NCBI RefSeq assembly: GCF_003955735.1
Contig: NZ_CP034464.1
Span: 4,278,001 to 4,342,000 of the forward strand
DNA from: Undibacterium parvum
GTDB lineage: Bacteria; Pseudomonadota; Gammaproteobacteria; Burkholderiales; Burkholderiaceae_D
Length of the DNA: 64,000 nt
Direction of reading: 5' to 3'
Positions 32,154 through 41,862 of this stretch are shown piece by piece. Position 1 is the first letter of the stretch; each line of letters opens with the position of its first letter. A model generated the notes under the pieces. That model saw only the letters and a list, made by a program, of their open reading frames with translations. It ran no database searches and was not told the DNA's origin. The position numbers and the translations under genes are program-made.

Positions 32154-33449
32154 TTATAGCAAACCCTCAAACATCAGCACCTCGACCTGGTCGCCAGCGG
32201 CCACGTTACCCTGCTCATCATGCAAGACCACCATGCAATTGGCCTCAGTCATAGAGCGCAAGATGCCTGAACCTTGCGATCCGGTGATGGCCACTTGCAA
32301 GCCTCCATCCGATGCGATCGAAAGGATGCCGCGCTGATATTCGGTGCGGCCAGCGCGTTTTCGGATAGGCGCTAGTGATTTTGCCGGCACTAAAGTTAAG
32401 GCGGGGCTAGTGGCACCCATCATGTGCAGCAGGGCGTTGCGGGCAAAAAAGTAGAAGGTCACCATGACCGCTACTGGGTTGCCCGGCAGGCCAAACAGAT
32501 AGGCGCTACTTCCGTTAGCATGTATCTTGCCGAAAGCCATAGGACGGCCAGGGCGCATGCCTATGGTCCAGAAGGCAACGTCACCTAATTCACTCATGAT
32601 TTGTTTGGTGTAATCAGCGGCGCCGACCGAGACCCCGCCCGAAGTAATGATGGCATCGGCGTTTTCACAGGCGCTTTGAAAGGCCGCTTTCAAGGAAACT
32701 GGATCATCTTTGATGACGCCCATATCTAGCATTTCGCAGCCTAGTCTTTGCAGCATGCCGTAGAGTGTGTAACGGTTGCTGTCGTAGACGCAGCCTTCAT
32801 CTAAGTGTTCGCCTAAAGAGCGTAGTTCATCACCAGTTGAAAAGAAGGCGACACGCAAGCGTCTTTGCACGGGGACTTCGGCCACGCCGAGTGAGGCGAG
32901 TAAGCCTAGTTCGGCAGGGCGTAGTATTTTTCCTTTGCTCAGGGCTATTTTCCCCAGCGCCAGATCTTCGCCTTTAAAACGGCGGTTATCACCAGCCTTG
33001 ATTTTGCCAAACGGTATCGTCACTTGCAGCTCGTTGGCATCTATGGTGAATTCTTGCGGGATCACAGTATCGCAATGCTCGGGCATGACGGCGCCAGTCA
33101 TGATGCGCACGCATTCGCCAGCTGCTACCGTGCCGGCAAAGGCGCGGCCAGCGTAGGCTGTGCCTATGATCTTCAAAATTAAGTTGCCGGAGGCGGGTAA
33201 ACAGCTGCTGCGTAAGGCATAACCATCCATGGCTGAGTTGTCGTGCGCCGGTACGTTGATGCCAGAAATAATATCTTCGGCCAGCACCCGTCCCAGGGCT
33301 TGCCTGAGTGCCAGTTTTTCTACCGCATGGATGGGCGTGACAAATTCCTGGATGATTTTTTGTGCTTGCGCGACTGGCAGTGCCTGCGGATCGTAATCGG
33401 ACAGGCAAGAGACTAATTCTTGTAAGCTGGCGGGAGTAGGGGAGTTCAT
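32154..33449 (-). CDS. moeA: Molybdopterin molybdotransferase MoeA
   Basis: A 431-residue cytosolic enzyme that inserts molybdate into adenylated molybdopterin. Family segments: ALRQALGRVLAEDI, PAHDNSAMDGYALR, GECVRIMTGAVMPEHCDTVIPQE, STGDELRSLGE, YDSNRYTLYGML, ITSGGVSVGAADYTKQIM and FGLPGNPVAVMV. I chose ATG 33449 (MNSPTPASLQE), 7 bases after the mobA stop; the longer frame would run into mobA. It is the last gene of the mobA-moeA unit, and a palindromic repeat starts one base after its stop. Confidence 0.96.
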   Translation of the reverse strand: MNSPTPASLQELVSCLSDYDPQALPVAQAQKIIQEFVTPIHAVEKLALRQALGRVLAEDIISGINVPAHDNSAMDGYALRSSCLPASGNLILKIIGTAYAGRAFAGTVAAGECVRIMTGAVMPEHCDTVIPQEFTIDANELQVTIPFGKIKAGDNRRFKGEDLALGKIALSKGKILRPAELGLLASLGVAEVPVQRRLRVAFFSTGDELRSLGEHLDEGCVYDSNRYTLYGMLQRLGCEMLDMGVIKDDPVSLKAAFQSACENADAIITSGGVSVGAADYTKQIMSELGDVAFWTIGMRPGRPMAFGKIHANGSSAYLFGLPGNPVAVMVTFYFFARNALLHMMGATSPALTLVPAKSLAPIRKRAGRTEYQRGILSIASDGGLQVAITGSQGSGILRSMTEANCMVVLHDEQGNVAAGDQVEVLMFEGLL

Positions 33450-33456
33450 ACTTAAC

Positions 33457-34068
33457 TTATCCTTCGTGCTGACGTAGTTCGGCCAGGGTATTGATATTGC
33501 GAAACGCCGCACTGTCTTCGAACGGCACTTCCACCACTTTTAATGAGGCGTACCAGGCATCGACTTTACGCCCGCCACTTTGCAAGAACTGTGTTAAATG
33601 CGGCAGTAGCTCAGCCTTCATCAATGAAAAAACCGGATGCGACTGGCTGCGAGTTACACCGTCTTCCAGTTCCACCGTGGTGGCAACCGCCAGATCGGCG
33701 TCTTCTGCCAGTAAAGCCAGGGACAGGCGCGCTACCAGATCGTCTGGTAGAAAGGGCGAATCACACGGAGCGCTGACCAGGTATGGGGTCTCGCAGTGCG
33801 TCAAGCCTACTTGCAGACCGGCTAAAGGACCGGCGTAGCCATCAATCTGATCCGGCCAGACCTGGGCGCCGAAAGCCTCATAGGCGGCCAGATGTTGGTT
33901 GGCATTGATGATGATTTCGCCCACTTGCGGCGCCAGGCGCAGCATAACGTGCATCGCCATGGGCATGCCGCGAAACGCTTGCAAACCTTTGTCGACCTGG
34001 CCCATGCGAGTGCCGCGCCCGCCTGCAAGTATCAAACCTGTGATGTGTTGTTGCTCGATTGCTGTCAT
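33457..34068 (-). CDS. mobA: Molybdenum cofactor guanylyltransferase MobA
   Basis: A 203-residue nucleotidyltransferase that attaches GMP to Mo-molybdopterin to make the bis-MGD cofactor. It has the signature [20 protein letters not shown], later [20 protein letters not shown] and [15 protein letters not shown]. Length is typical (about 195-215). It is 7 bases upstream of moeA. Upstream, an IS110-type element separates it from moaA, so its original promoter may have been displaced. Confidence 0.95.
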   Translation of the reverse strand: MTAIEQQHITGLILAGGRGTRMGQVDKGLQAFRGMPMAMHVMLRLAPQVGEIIINANQHLAAYEAFGAQVWPDQIDGYAGPLAGLQVGLTHCETPYLVSAPCDSPFLPDDLVARLSLALLAEDADLAVATTVELEDGVTRSQSHPVFSLMKAELLPHLTQFLQSGGRKVDAWYASLKVVEVPFEDSAAFRNINTLAELRQHEG

Positions 34069-34124
34069 GGTTGCTTGAGTGTGTTGTGGTTGATGTAGTT
34101 GATTAAATTAAACAGTAGACCGTA

Positions 34125-34143
34125 TGCGCACTATCCATGCGGG
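34125..34143. repeat. REP-like half-repeat, copy F, next to the IS end
   Basis: TGCGCACTATCCATGCGGG matches one arm of the REP-like family. It lies 6 bases outside the left inverted repeat of the IS element, and its partner arm is not seen on this side. On the far side (35690-35720) CGCTAAGCCGCA resembles a piece of copy B. The IS may have split a repeat. Confidence 0.45.
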
Positions 34144-34162
34144 TTTATATGAACACCTTCCA

Positions 34163-34444
34163 TTTGCCAAGGTATTTTTTATGTTTTATTAAATAGGTAA
34201 AGCTGCAGTTTTATATCCGGCCTTAGTGCAGGTAAATACCCTGCGGGCCCCGATGGAATCTGCTGACTCACGCCTCATTTCCAGGACGGGCTGTTAGCCC
34301 TAACCCGCATACAGGTTTGGTGAATCACGGTCTGACCTATTTGCCATCACACTAAAATAGCCTTACGCAAACTATGAACTTCTTTGTCTTGCCTTACCAC
34401 TGACTCCTTTTGGAGCTCAAACTCAGTCATGCAATGCCGTATAC
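34163..34444 (-). ncRNA. Candidate bridge-RNA region of the IS110 element
   Basis: 282 non-coding bases lie between the transposase stop and the IS end. On the same strand as the transposase they can form several hairpins, including CTGACTCC...GGAG/CAGTC-type pairing near 34405-34435 and GGGCTGTTAGCCC (34285-34297). IS110-family elements encode a non-coding bridge RNA in an end region, downstream of the recombinase in the IS1111 group. The exact RNA ends cannot be set from sequence alone. Confidence 0.4.
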
Positions 34445-35527
34445 TTATCCACGGCGGCGGGCGTGGTCCATCACAAGACCATGAACGCTCGCCGCGGTGG
34501 GTAAGTCGGCCGGTTTGACACTGACATGCCCACGATCATACTTTTTTCCGTGCGCCAGAATTGCCCAGATTGTCCTGGCCATTTTATTCGCCAGTGCCAC
34601 GACCACGACATTTTTTGGCCGCCGCGGATTGATCCCTTGTAACCAGGCGCTCGGCTCCTTGCTATGCTCAAGAACAGATCGGGCACCGTGGATCAGCAGC
34701 GTGCGTAAGTAGCTGTCGCCGCGCTTGCTGATGCCTAGCAATCGCACCTTGCCACCCGTGCCAGTTTGCCCGGGAACGATCCCCAACCAGGCAGCGAATT
34801 GCCGTCCCGAGGTGAACACGTTGGCATTACCCACGGTAGCGACAACCGCGGTGGCGGTGATTAAGCCCACACCGGGTATTTCTGCGATGTCTTGGCTGGC
34901 CTGGTCTTCTTTCATCCAGGTCTGTAAGCGTCGCTCAATGTCTGCGACCTGATGATCGAGGGTACTGAGCATGTTCCAGCGTTCGCGTAGTGTCTCGATC
35001 AGAAAGGCCGGCAAACGCTCATCGAGGCGCGCCAGAATACCCGGCATAGCCGCATTGAGCGCGGCACGACCGAGCGCCATGACTTCGCCAAATTCCATCA
35101 ATAAACCGCGCAGTTCATTACTTTGCATCGTGCGAAATTTAATCAGTTGCTGACGCATCCGGTGCAGTGCCAGCACCGCTTGTTGTGCTTCTGTTTTAAG
35201 CGCCACCGCTTTGATACCAGGCTGCTGTACGGCCATCCTGATGGCACGCGCATCGGCGGCGTCATTCTTGTTGCCCATCACAAAAGCCTTGACCGCTTTA
35301 CCTGGCATGAGCTTGACGTGATGCCCCATTGCCGTCAATTTGCGGCCCCAGTGCTGCGCACCACCACAGGCTTCCATGCCGATCAGGCAGGATGTTAGGT
35401 TCACAAAATAGTCGAGAAATTTCGCGCGTTTGAGCTGTTTATTGAAAATCTCACCGGTTTCCTGATCAACCCAGTGCAACTGAAATACGCTCTTGGCAAT
35501 GTCGATGCCGTATACGGTATGATTCAT
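34445..35527 (-). CDS. IS110 family transposase (DEDD recombinase)
   Basis: A 360-residue recombinase. The RuvC-like DEDD residues are D9 (YGIDIAKSVF), E52 (GMEACGG), D89 and D92 (NKNDAADARAI). The C-terminal Tnp20 domain has EIPGVGLITATAVVATVG, FAAWLGIVPGQTGTGGKVR and the catalytic Ser region LLGISKRGDSYLRTLLIHGA. The frame is intact and of normal length, so the element may be active. I chose ATG 35527 (MNHTVYGID), preceded by GGAG; a longer frame upstream is less likely. Confidence 0.95.
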   Translation of the reverse strand: MNHTVYGIDIAKSVFQLHWVDQETGEIFNKQLKRAKFLDYFVNLTSCLIGMEACGGAQHWGRKLTAMGHHVKLMPGKAVKAFVMGNKNDAADARAIRMAVQQPGIKAVALKTEAQQAVLALHRMRQQLIKFRTMQSNELRGLLMEFGEVMALGRAALNAAMPGILARLDERLPAFLIETLRERWNMLSTLDHQVADIERRLQTWMKEDQASQDIAEIPGVGLITATAVVATVGNANVFTSGRQFAAWLGIVPGQTGTGGKVRLLGISKRGDSYLRTLLIHGARSVLEHSKEPSAWLQGINPRRPKNVVVVALANKMARTIWAILAHGKKYDRGHVSVKPADLPTAASVHGLVMDHARRRG

Positions 35528-35787
35528 TTGGATTCTCCTTCTCTCAAGTGGTTTGGTGTTACAGCTCCACTTTGGCACATCGATGCCGTTGGGTTGTGAG
35601 AATCCTTCTTTTTTTCTCACTATTGCCCAATTGCACTGCCGTTACTCTTTCATCCGGGTGGAAGGTGTTCATTCCATTTCCAGCCTGCCTGGCCGCTAAG
35701 CCGCAGCCAGCTTGAGGCTAGCGCCTGCATGCCCTGAGACCCTTGGCTAGAGCGGGCTGCAGAGCTAGTGACGGTGCACGCCAGCGC

Positions 35788-36927
35788 CTAGCCACCGATG
35801 TAAGACATTTCAATCTTGTTCCTAGTTAAGCCTTGCAGATCCGTGTTTTGGCTACGCAATTGCGAATAGCGATCGCTTCTTGCTCCCCAAATCTGTGCCA
35901 CCACGTTCGAAATGGCAAGCTCAGCATCGCTCTCGCTCGCTGCTAAGGCCGGGTCGCGTAACAGGGCGCGTAAGTCGTGGCCTTGCGTGGCGAACAAACA
36001 GGTGTACAACTTCCCTTCAGTCGATAAACGGGCGCGGCTGCAGTCTTGGCAGAAGGCTTGAGTGACGCTGGAGATCAGGCCGATTTCGCCCGCACTATCT
36101 TGATAGCGCCAGCGTGCTGCGGTTTCACCGGTGTAATTGGGGTTGATCGCGATCAGTGGCATACCGGCCGCCTGAATGCGCTGTACGATCTCGGCTGAAG
36201 GGATGACTTCGTCCAGTTTCCAACCATTCGAAGCGCCGACATCCATATATTCTATGAAACGCAAAATATGTGGGCTGTCTTTGAAATAGCGCGCCATAGG
36301 CACGATTTCATCATCGTTTAAACCCGCTTTGACCACCATATTGATTTTGATAGGGCCAAGCCCGACTTGATGCGCGGCCTCGATACCGTCTAGCACGTCT
36401 GCGACTGGGAAATCCACATCATTCATTTGCTGAAAAGTGCTCTCGGTAAGCGCGTCGAGCGAGACTGTGACACGGCTAAGGCCGGCATCTTTCAGACACT
36501 GGGCTTTGCGCGCCAAAAGGGAGCCATTGGTAGTTAAGGTTAGGTCAAGTTCGCGGCCATCGGGCGTGCGGATGGCGCTCAGCATCCCTATCAATTTCTC
36601 GATATTTTTCCTCAGTAGAGGCTCGCCTCCGGTCAGCCTGATCTTATGCACGCCGTGTGCCACAAAGATACGTGCTAATCGTGTGATTTCTTCGAAGCTG
36701 AGCAAATTGCTGTGCGGCAGGAATTGATAGTCTTTATCGAAAACTTCCTTGGGCATGCAGTACACGCAGCGGAAATTGCAGCGATCTGTGACTGAAATAC
36801 GCAAGTCATGCAAAGGTCGAGCAAAACTATCTGCAAGTTTTCCTGTCGCGGCTAGCAACTGCTGCGGAATCTGCAGTTTTTTTGAGAACTGACGCAAATC
36901 AGTCAAAGGAATGAATTTTTCACTCAT
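35788..36927 (-). CDS. moaA: GTP 3',8-cyclase MoaA (molybdenum cofactor biosynthesis)
   Basis: A 379-residue radical SAM enzyme that starts molybdopterin synthesis from GTP. The N-terminal [4Fe-4S] motif is [10 protein letters not shown] (CxxxCxxC); [10 protein letters not shown] follows. The C-terminal cluster cysteines lie in [23 protein letters not shown]. The conserved Gly-Gly end is present (MSYIGG). Length is at the upper end because of an N-terminal extension of about 40 residues. It is upstream of mobA-moeA on the same strand but separated by the IS110-type element. Confidence 0.96.
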   Translation of the reverse strand: MSEKFIPLTDLRQFSKKLQIPQQLLAATGKLADSFARPLHDLRISVTDRCNFRCVYCMPKEVFDKDYQFLPHSNLLSFEEITRLARIFVAHGVHKIRLTGGEPLLRKNIEKLIGMLSAIRTPDGRELDLTLTTNGSLLARKAQCLKDAGLSRVTVSLDALTESTFQQMNDVDFPVADVLDGIEAAHQVGLGPIKINMVVKAGLNDDEIVPMARYFKDSPHILRFIEYMDVGASNGWKLDEVIPSAEIVQRIQAAGMPLIAINPNYTGETAARWRYQDSAGEIGLISSVTQAFCQDCSRARLSTEGKLYTCLFATQGHDLRALLRDPALAASESDAELAISNVVAQIWGARSDRYSQLRSQNTDLQGLTRNKIEMSYIGG

Positions 36928-37016
36928 GAGTATCGATAGAGGCTCGATGGGGAGCGCCGATTAAAAATGGGAGTTCTCACAATAACATGTTTGCGCTGAG
37001 CGGTTTTTCTACGCAA

Positions 37017-37050
37017 TAAAAAGCCCGGTAACATCGCTGTAACCGGGCTT
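37017..37050 (-). terminator. Rho-independent terminator of rne
   Basis: AAGCCCGGT (37021-37029) pairs with ACCGGGCTT (37042-37050), with inner ACA/TGT pairing. An A-run precedes it on the plus strand, giving a U-tract on the minus transcript. It lies 26 bases after the rne stop. Confidence 0.92.
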
Positions 37051-37075
37051 GTGCTGGACCTAGCTCACATGCAGA

Positions 37076-40000
37076 TTAGCGCTTGGTATCTATCATCACC
37101 AGCGGTTCTGTTGAAAGCGGCTCTACTGGCTTACGTTGACGTACTACGCGCGGTGCTGCAACTGTTGCTGCGCTTGCTGCTTGTGCTGCACGCAGTTTTT
37201 CAGGATCAGTGCTGGCTAGCGTCAGATCAGCTTGCGCTAACATGCTGTGCAGGCCTTCCATTTGCATAGGCGCAGGTGCGACCGGCGCACTTGCCACTGG
37301 CTTAGCGGCGACCACGGCGGGCGGCGTTAAATCCAGACTCGCTTGTGCCGGCGCTGCGCTTACAACGACAACTGGCGCTTCTGCTGCAATTTCAGCCGCC
37401 ACTTCAGCCACTACTTCTGCAACTACGACAGGCGCAGTTTCAACTAGCGGCGCTGGCGTTACAGCAACAAGCGTTTCAACCGCAGCTTCCACCACTGCAA
37501 GCGGAGCAACTTCCACCACTGGAGCAGGTGTTGCTATCGGTGCAGCAACTGCAACAGCGATTGCTGGTGCTTGTGTTGTTGCGACTGCGACTGGTGTCAC
37601 TTCAACCGGCATGGTAACTGCCACAACTTCGGCAACTTCTGTAGCTTCGACTACCGGTGCAGTGACCGTAGTAATTGCAGCAACGGCTACTTCTGTTGAA
37701 ACTGCAGCTGCTGTAGTCGTAATCGCTGGGGCTGACTCGCTAGTAAGGCTGACTGGCGCAGTGCTAATAGCCGCATCACTTACTGCTGCTGAGTCTGCTG
37801 GCGTCGCTTCTGCGTTGTTGTCATTGCCTTCTGTGTCATCACGGTCACGACGATTACGGTTGCGACCACCACGACGGCGACGACGACGGCCATCACTTTG
37901 ATCGTTGTCGGCCTCATTCACCGCTGGGCCATTTACCAATGCTGCGCTGGCAGTATTGACCTGATCCACATGGTCTGCAGTCGTTACTGCTGCGACGCGC
38001 ATTGCATCTGCTGCAACTTCTTCCGTTTTGGCTTCTGCTGTGACGCTGTCTTTGCGATCTTCACGTTGACGTGGCTGACGTCCGCGACGCGGTTCCTGTC
38101 CTTCACGCTCTTCACGTGGTGGACGAGGCGGTTTAGGCTGACGCGGAGCTTGTGGCTCAGCCGCTTTAACGCTTTCGTCTTTGGCGTCTTTGTCGGCGCG
38201 TGGATTGGCATTGGCTGGACGATCTTCACGTTCAGCGCGATCACGACCACGACCGTTGCGATTGCGTTGGCCGCGATTGTTACGGTCGCCACGCTCAGAA
38301 CGCTCACGGCTTGTCACTGGTTTTTCTTCTGGCGCAGGAGTAACTACCACCGCTTCAGCCGGTTTAGAGCGGAAAAAACTCATCAACTTGCTAAAGAAAC
38401 CTTCTGAAGCAGGAGCTGCGACTGGCGTAGTGGTGGCAATTGCGGCAACCGGCACTTCTTTGCGTTCAACCAGCGGTGCAGTCTCAGGCGTAATGCTCTT
38501 GACCATGGCTTCTTGACGTGGCTTGACTTCTTCTTTTTGACGCTTGCTGTAACCGATGTCAGTATCCGCTTGCTCTGCCATAGCGTAGCTGGCGTGCACT
38601 TCTTCCAAGCGTGGATCGTCATGTTTCAGGCGATCTAACTTGTAATGCGGCGTTTCCAGATGCGTATTTGGAATCAGAATCACAGTAACGCGGTGACGTG
38701 TTTCTATCTTCAGGATCTCGCCACGCTTTTCATTGAGCAAGAATGCTGCAACATCGACAGGAACCTGTACGTGGATCGCTGCTGAATTCTCTTTCATCGC
38801 TTCTTCTTGAATAATACGCAGTACTTGCAATGCGGATGATTCAGTGTCGCGAATGTGCGCGGTGCCGTTGCAACGTGGGCAGGTAACGTGGCTACCTTCA
38901 GACAGGGAAGGGCGCAGACGTTGACGGGATAATTCCATCAAACCAAAGCGTGAAATTTTACCCATCTGTACCCGTGCGCGGTCATAGCGCAACGAGTCTT
39001 TCAGACGAGTTTCGACTTCGCGCTGGTTTTTGGCGTTTTCCATGTCGATAAAATCGATCACGATGAGACCACCCAAATCGCGCAAACGCAATTGACGTGC
39101 TACTTCTTCTGCGGCTTCGCAGTTAGTATTGAAGGCGGTGGTTTCGATATCGGAGCCGCGCGTAGAACGCGCCGAGTTGACGTCGACCGATACCAGTGCT
39201 TCAGTGTGATCGATCACAATCGCACCACCGGATGGCAGAGGAACAGTGCGGGAATACGCAGTTTCGATCTGGTGTTCGATCTGGAAGCGCGAAAACAGTG
39301 GCACATCATCGCTGTAGCGCTTGACGCGATGTACCATGTCCGGCATCACGTGGCTCATGAACTGTTGAGCTTGTTCGTAGATGTCGTCGGTGTCGATCAA
39401 AATCTCACCGATATCCGGTTGGAAATAATCGCGAATTGCGCGGATTACCAATGAAGATTCTTGATAAATCAGGAAGGCGCCAGCAGCAGACTTACCTGCA
39501 CCGTCGATCGCGGTCCAGAGTTGCATCAGGTAATTTAAATCCCATTGCAATTCGTCTACATTGCGGCCTATACCAGCGGTACGGGCAATCACTGACATAC
39601 CAGTAGGCAAATCAAGTTTGTCCATGGTTTCACGCAGTTCTTGACGCTCTTCGCCTTCGACGCGACGTGATACGCCGCCTCCACGTGGGTTATTAGGCAT
39701 CAAGACCAAGTAGCGACCTGCCAGCGAGACGAAAGTGGTTAGAGCCGCGCCTTTATTGCCGCGCTCTTCTTTTTCGACCTGGACCATGATTTCCTGGCCT
39801 TCGCGCAATGCATCTTTAATTGAGGCACTACGAACATCGATACCTTCTTTGAAATAGCCGCGAGCTACTTCTTTAAACGGCAGAAAACCATGGCGTTCTT
39901 CGCCGTAATTGACGAAACAGGCTTCCAAAGATGGTTCGATACGGGTAATCACACCCTTGTAGATATTGGACTTGCGTAGTTCACGCCCAGTGGTTTCAAT

Positions 40001-40084
40001 ATCGATGTCTATGAGTTTTTGCCCATTGACGATGGCGACGCGAAGCTCTTCTTGCTGCGTAGCATTGAACAACATACGTTTCAT
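37076..40084 (-). CDS. rne: Ribonuclease E
   Basis: A 1002-residue endoribonuclease and degradosome scaffold. The catalytic half has [19 protein letters not shown], the S1 domain (about 37-120; [27 protein letters not shown]), the DNase I-like catalytic Asp region [14 protein letters not shown] and [13 protein letters not shown], and the Zn-link [12 protein letters not shown] (C-P-x-C). From about residue 530 the C-terminal half is disordered. It has Arg-rich RNA-binding blocks (near [20 protein letters not shown] and [19 protein letters not shown]) and then about 220 residues of Ala/Val/Thr/Pro low complexity. It is divergent from rluC, with a 657-base leader region and a terminator downstream. 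Confidence 0.97.
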   Translation of the reverse strand: MKRMLFNATQQEELRVAIVNGQKLIDIDIETTGRELRKSNIYKGVITRIEPSLEACFVNYGEERHGFLPFKEVARGYFKEGIDVRSASIKDALREGQEIMVQVEKEERGNKGAALTTFVSLAGRYLVLMPNNPRGGGVSRRVEGEERQELRETMDKLDLPTGMSVIARTAGIGRNVDELQWDLNYLMQLWTAIDGAGKSAAGAFLIYQESSLVIRAIRDYFQPDIGEILIDTDDIYEQAQQFMSHVMPDMVHRVKRYSDDVPLFSRFQIEHQIETAYSRTVPLPSGGAIVIDHTEALVSVDVNSARSTRGSDIETTAFNTNCEAAEEVARQLRLRDLGGLIVIDFIDMENAKNQREVETRLKDSLRYDRARVQMGKISRFGLMELSRQRLRPSLSEGSHVTCPRCNGTAHIRDTESSALQVLRIIQEEAMKENSAAIHVQVPVDVAAFLLNEKRGEILKIETRHRVTVILIPNTHLETPHYKLDRLKHDDPRLEEVHASYAMAEQADTDIGYSKRQKEEVKPRQEAMVKSITPETAPLVERKEVPVAAIATTTPVAAPASEGFFSKLMSFFRSKPAEAVVVTPAPEEKPVTSRERSERGDRNNRGQRNRNGRGRDRAEREDRPANANPRADKDAKDESVKAAEPQAPRQPKPPRPPREEREGQEPRRGRQPRQREDRKDSVTAEAKTEEVAADAMRVAAVTTADHVDQVNTASAALVNGPAVNEADNDQSDGRRRRRRGGRNRNRRDRDDTEGNDNNAEATPADSAAVSDAAISTAPVSLTSESAPAITTTAAAVSTEVAVAAITTVTAPVVEATEVAEVVAVTMPVEVTPVAVATTQAPAIAVAVAAPIATPAPVVEVAPLAVVEAAVETLVAVTPAPLVETAPVVVAEVVAEVAAEIAAEAPVVVVSAAPAQASLDLTPPAVVAAKPVASAPVAPAPMQMEGLHSMLAQADLTLASTDPEKLRAAQAASAATVAAPRVVRQRKPVEPLSTEPLVMIDTKR

Positions 40085-40741
40085 TTTTATTACTCCGTGA
40101 CCTGATGGTCATCTTTTGCTGCCAGCTCTTTATGGTAAGGCTAGCAAGCATGCTTACAGGGGGATGTATGCGAGAGCGGAGAGTTTGAGGGGGCGGGAAA
40201 TGCCACCGGAACAACAAATAGACAAATCAATAGCAAAAACACATCAGCAAATGACGCTGTAAGCATATTTTGGCTATATCTGTTATGACCTGTTGTGCGC
40301 TGGGCGCGAACAGTTTTGACTATGAATCGAGTGCACATGTCCCCCGCATTGTGAATTTTGCATAATCCTTGTAGAACATGCGATAACAACGCCAGGCGAT
40401 GAGCAACTTAGTAAATGCCAAACCATCTTTAAATAATTGTATTTGGCTAAATCGATTGCGCTACATCAAAACCGTCAACCGGCAAGCACGTATGTTTGTA
40501 TCAACATCCGTCTCTTGCCAGACTTATCCTTATATTTCAAACCTTCTGATCCACATCACCGTCTGCCGTCCGATTGCCACAATCGGTCACAACCTTGACG
40601 CATCAGGTGAGGTGCATACACATCTTTTCCATCGAATTTGCAAATTGGCGAGGCCGATTGACTTACCTCTGTGTAAAATAGTCGTTTCTTCTCACACTTG
40701 CTAAAGCTAAAAGCTTGAGCGAAAACAATTATATAGTCAAA
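40085..40741. other. Long rne/rluC divergent intergenic region
   Basis: 657 bases without a convincing gene. A TGACC/GGTCA hairpin (40098-40111) lies directly upstream of the rne ribosome-binding site (CGGAG). The region probably holds the long autoregulatory 5' leader of rne, as known in other proteobacteria, and the rluC promoter. A 101-codon plus-strand frame at 40399-40704 lacks a ribosome-binding site and any protein-like features. Confidence 0.55.
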
Positions 40742-41755
40742 ATGAAGCACTTAGCGATAAATAATGGGAGAGTGCTTCAAAAACAAGCTGAAAATGACAC
40801 TCTCCGTCAAACTACACAAGCGCCAGCCTCAGTCCAGCTACTGACAATCTCAGAAGAGGAGGCTGGTCAGCGCATCGATAATTTTTTGTTACGTATTTGC
40901 AAAGGCGTTCCCAAGAGCCACATTTACCGGGTTTTGCGCTCAGGTGAGGTGCGCGTAAATAAAGGGCGTATCGATCAATTGTATCGATTGCAAGTAGGCG
41001 ATGTGGTTCGCGTGCCGCCTATACGCATGGCAGAAAAACCAGAAAATCACGCCCCAGGCGCAGAGTTTGTTATTTTGTATGAAGACGCGCATATCTTGGT
41101 CATCGATAAACCAGCTGGTGTTGCGGTGCATGGTGGATCGGGTATTAGCTATGGCGTGATCGAGCAATTACGTGCATCACGTCCAGATGCTAAGTTTCTG
41201 GAGTTGGTGCATCGTCTGGATCGCGAAACTTCTGGCGTGTTGATGTTGGCTAAAAAGCGCTCTGCCTTAGTCGATTTACATGAGCAGATGCGCGATGGCG
41301 TAACCGATAAGCGCTATTTGACTCTGGTGCATGGCGATTGGAAAAATGCCAGACAGCATGTTAAGTTGCCTTTGCACAAATACAATACTGCCGATGGTGA
41401 GCGCCGCGTCCGCGTACAGGCCGATGGCATGGCTTCGCATACGGTTTTTTCTTTAAAGAAAAAATATGCAGAATTTGCCTTACTCGAAGCGGAACTAAAG
41501 ACTGGCCGTACCCATCAGATTCGGGTGCATTTATCCGCCAGCGGTTTTGCAATTGCCGGTGATGATAAATATGGTGATTTTGCTTTGAATCGCGAGCTTT
41601 TAAAACCGGCAGAAGGTCGCGGCATTTTAAAAAGAATGTTTTTACACGCACATCAGATCACCTTTATTCATCCGGATAGCAAAGCACCAATGACGCTCAA
41701 CGCAGCGCTACCGCCTGATTGCCTTAACTTTTTAAAAAGTTTAAGCGCAATTTAA
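40742..41755 (+). CDS. rluC: 23S rRNA pseudouridine(955/2504/2580) synthase RluC
   Basis: A 337-residue pseudouridine synthase with an N-terminal S4 RNA-binding domain (about 38-100; EEAGQRIDNFLLRICKGVPK) and the RsuA/RluA catalytic domain. The catalytic Asp is in LVHRLDRETSGVLMLA (HRLDxxTSG). TGRTHQIRVHL follows. I prefer ATG 40742; TTG 40715 is possible. Divergence from rne is the usual arrangement for rluC. It is first in an apparent operon with HAD, Rieske and S49 genes. Confidence 0.95.
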   Translation: MKHLAINNGRVLQKQAENDTLRQTTQAPASVQLLTISEEEAGQRIDNFLLRICKGVPKSHIYRVLRSGEVRVNKGRIDQLYRLQVGDVVRVPPIRMAEKPENHAPGAEFVILYEDAHILVIDKPAGVAVHGGSGISYGVIEQLRASRPDAKFLELVHRLDRETSGVLMLAKKRSALVDLHEQMRDGVTDKRYLTLVHGDWKNARQHVKLPLHKYNTADGERRVRVQADGMASHTVFSLKKKYAEFALLEAELKTGRTHQIRVHLSASGFAIAGDDKYGDFALNRELLKPAEGRGILKRMFLHAHQITFIHPDSKAPMTLNAALPPDCLNFLKSLSAI

Positions 41756-41862
41756 GCAGAATCGCTGTGAAAAAAACTTATCCCTTTAATAAGGGTAAAA
41801 TATCCAATTCTTCAATATGATAGTAGCCTGCAAAGTTTTTAGATTTGCATTACCTGATAAAT

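Larger units (their letters stand above)
34150..35671 (-). mobile_element. IS110-family element, IS1111-like, apparently intact
   Basis: A 1522-base unit bounded by 13-base perfect inverted repeats: TGAACACCTTCCA at 34150-34162 and TGGAAGGTGTTCA at 35659-35671. It holds one full-length DEDD transposase (34445-35527, minus). Terminal inverted repeats and a longer non-coding region downstream (295 bases) than upstream (132 bases) of the transposase fit the IS1111 subgroup. No target duplication is evident, as expected. It sits between moaA and mobA. Confidence 0.8.

Noticed and set aside
37209..37901. 230-codon plus-strand frame opposite the rne C-terminal region
   Set aside because: It is the antisense shadow of Ala/Val/Thr low-complexity codons; composition is almost only Ala/Thr/Ser and no ribosome-binding site precedes it.
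40399..40704. 101-codon plus-strand frame between rne and rluC
   Set aside because: No ribosome-binding site, no recognisable domain, and it lies in what is probably a leader/promoter region.
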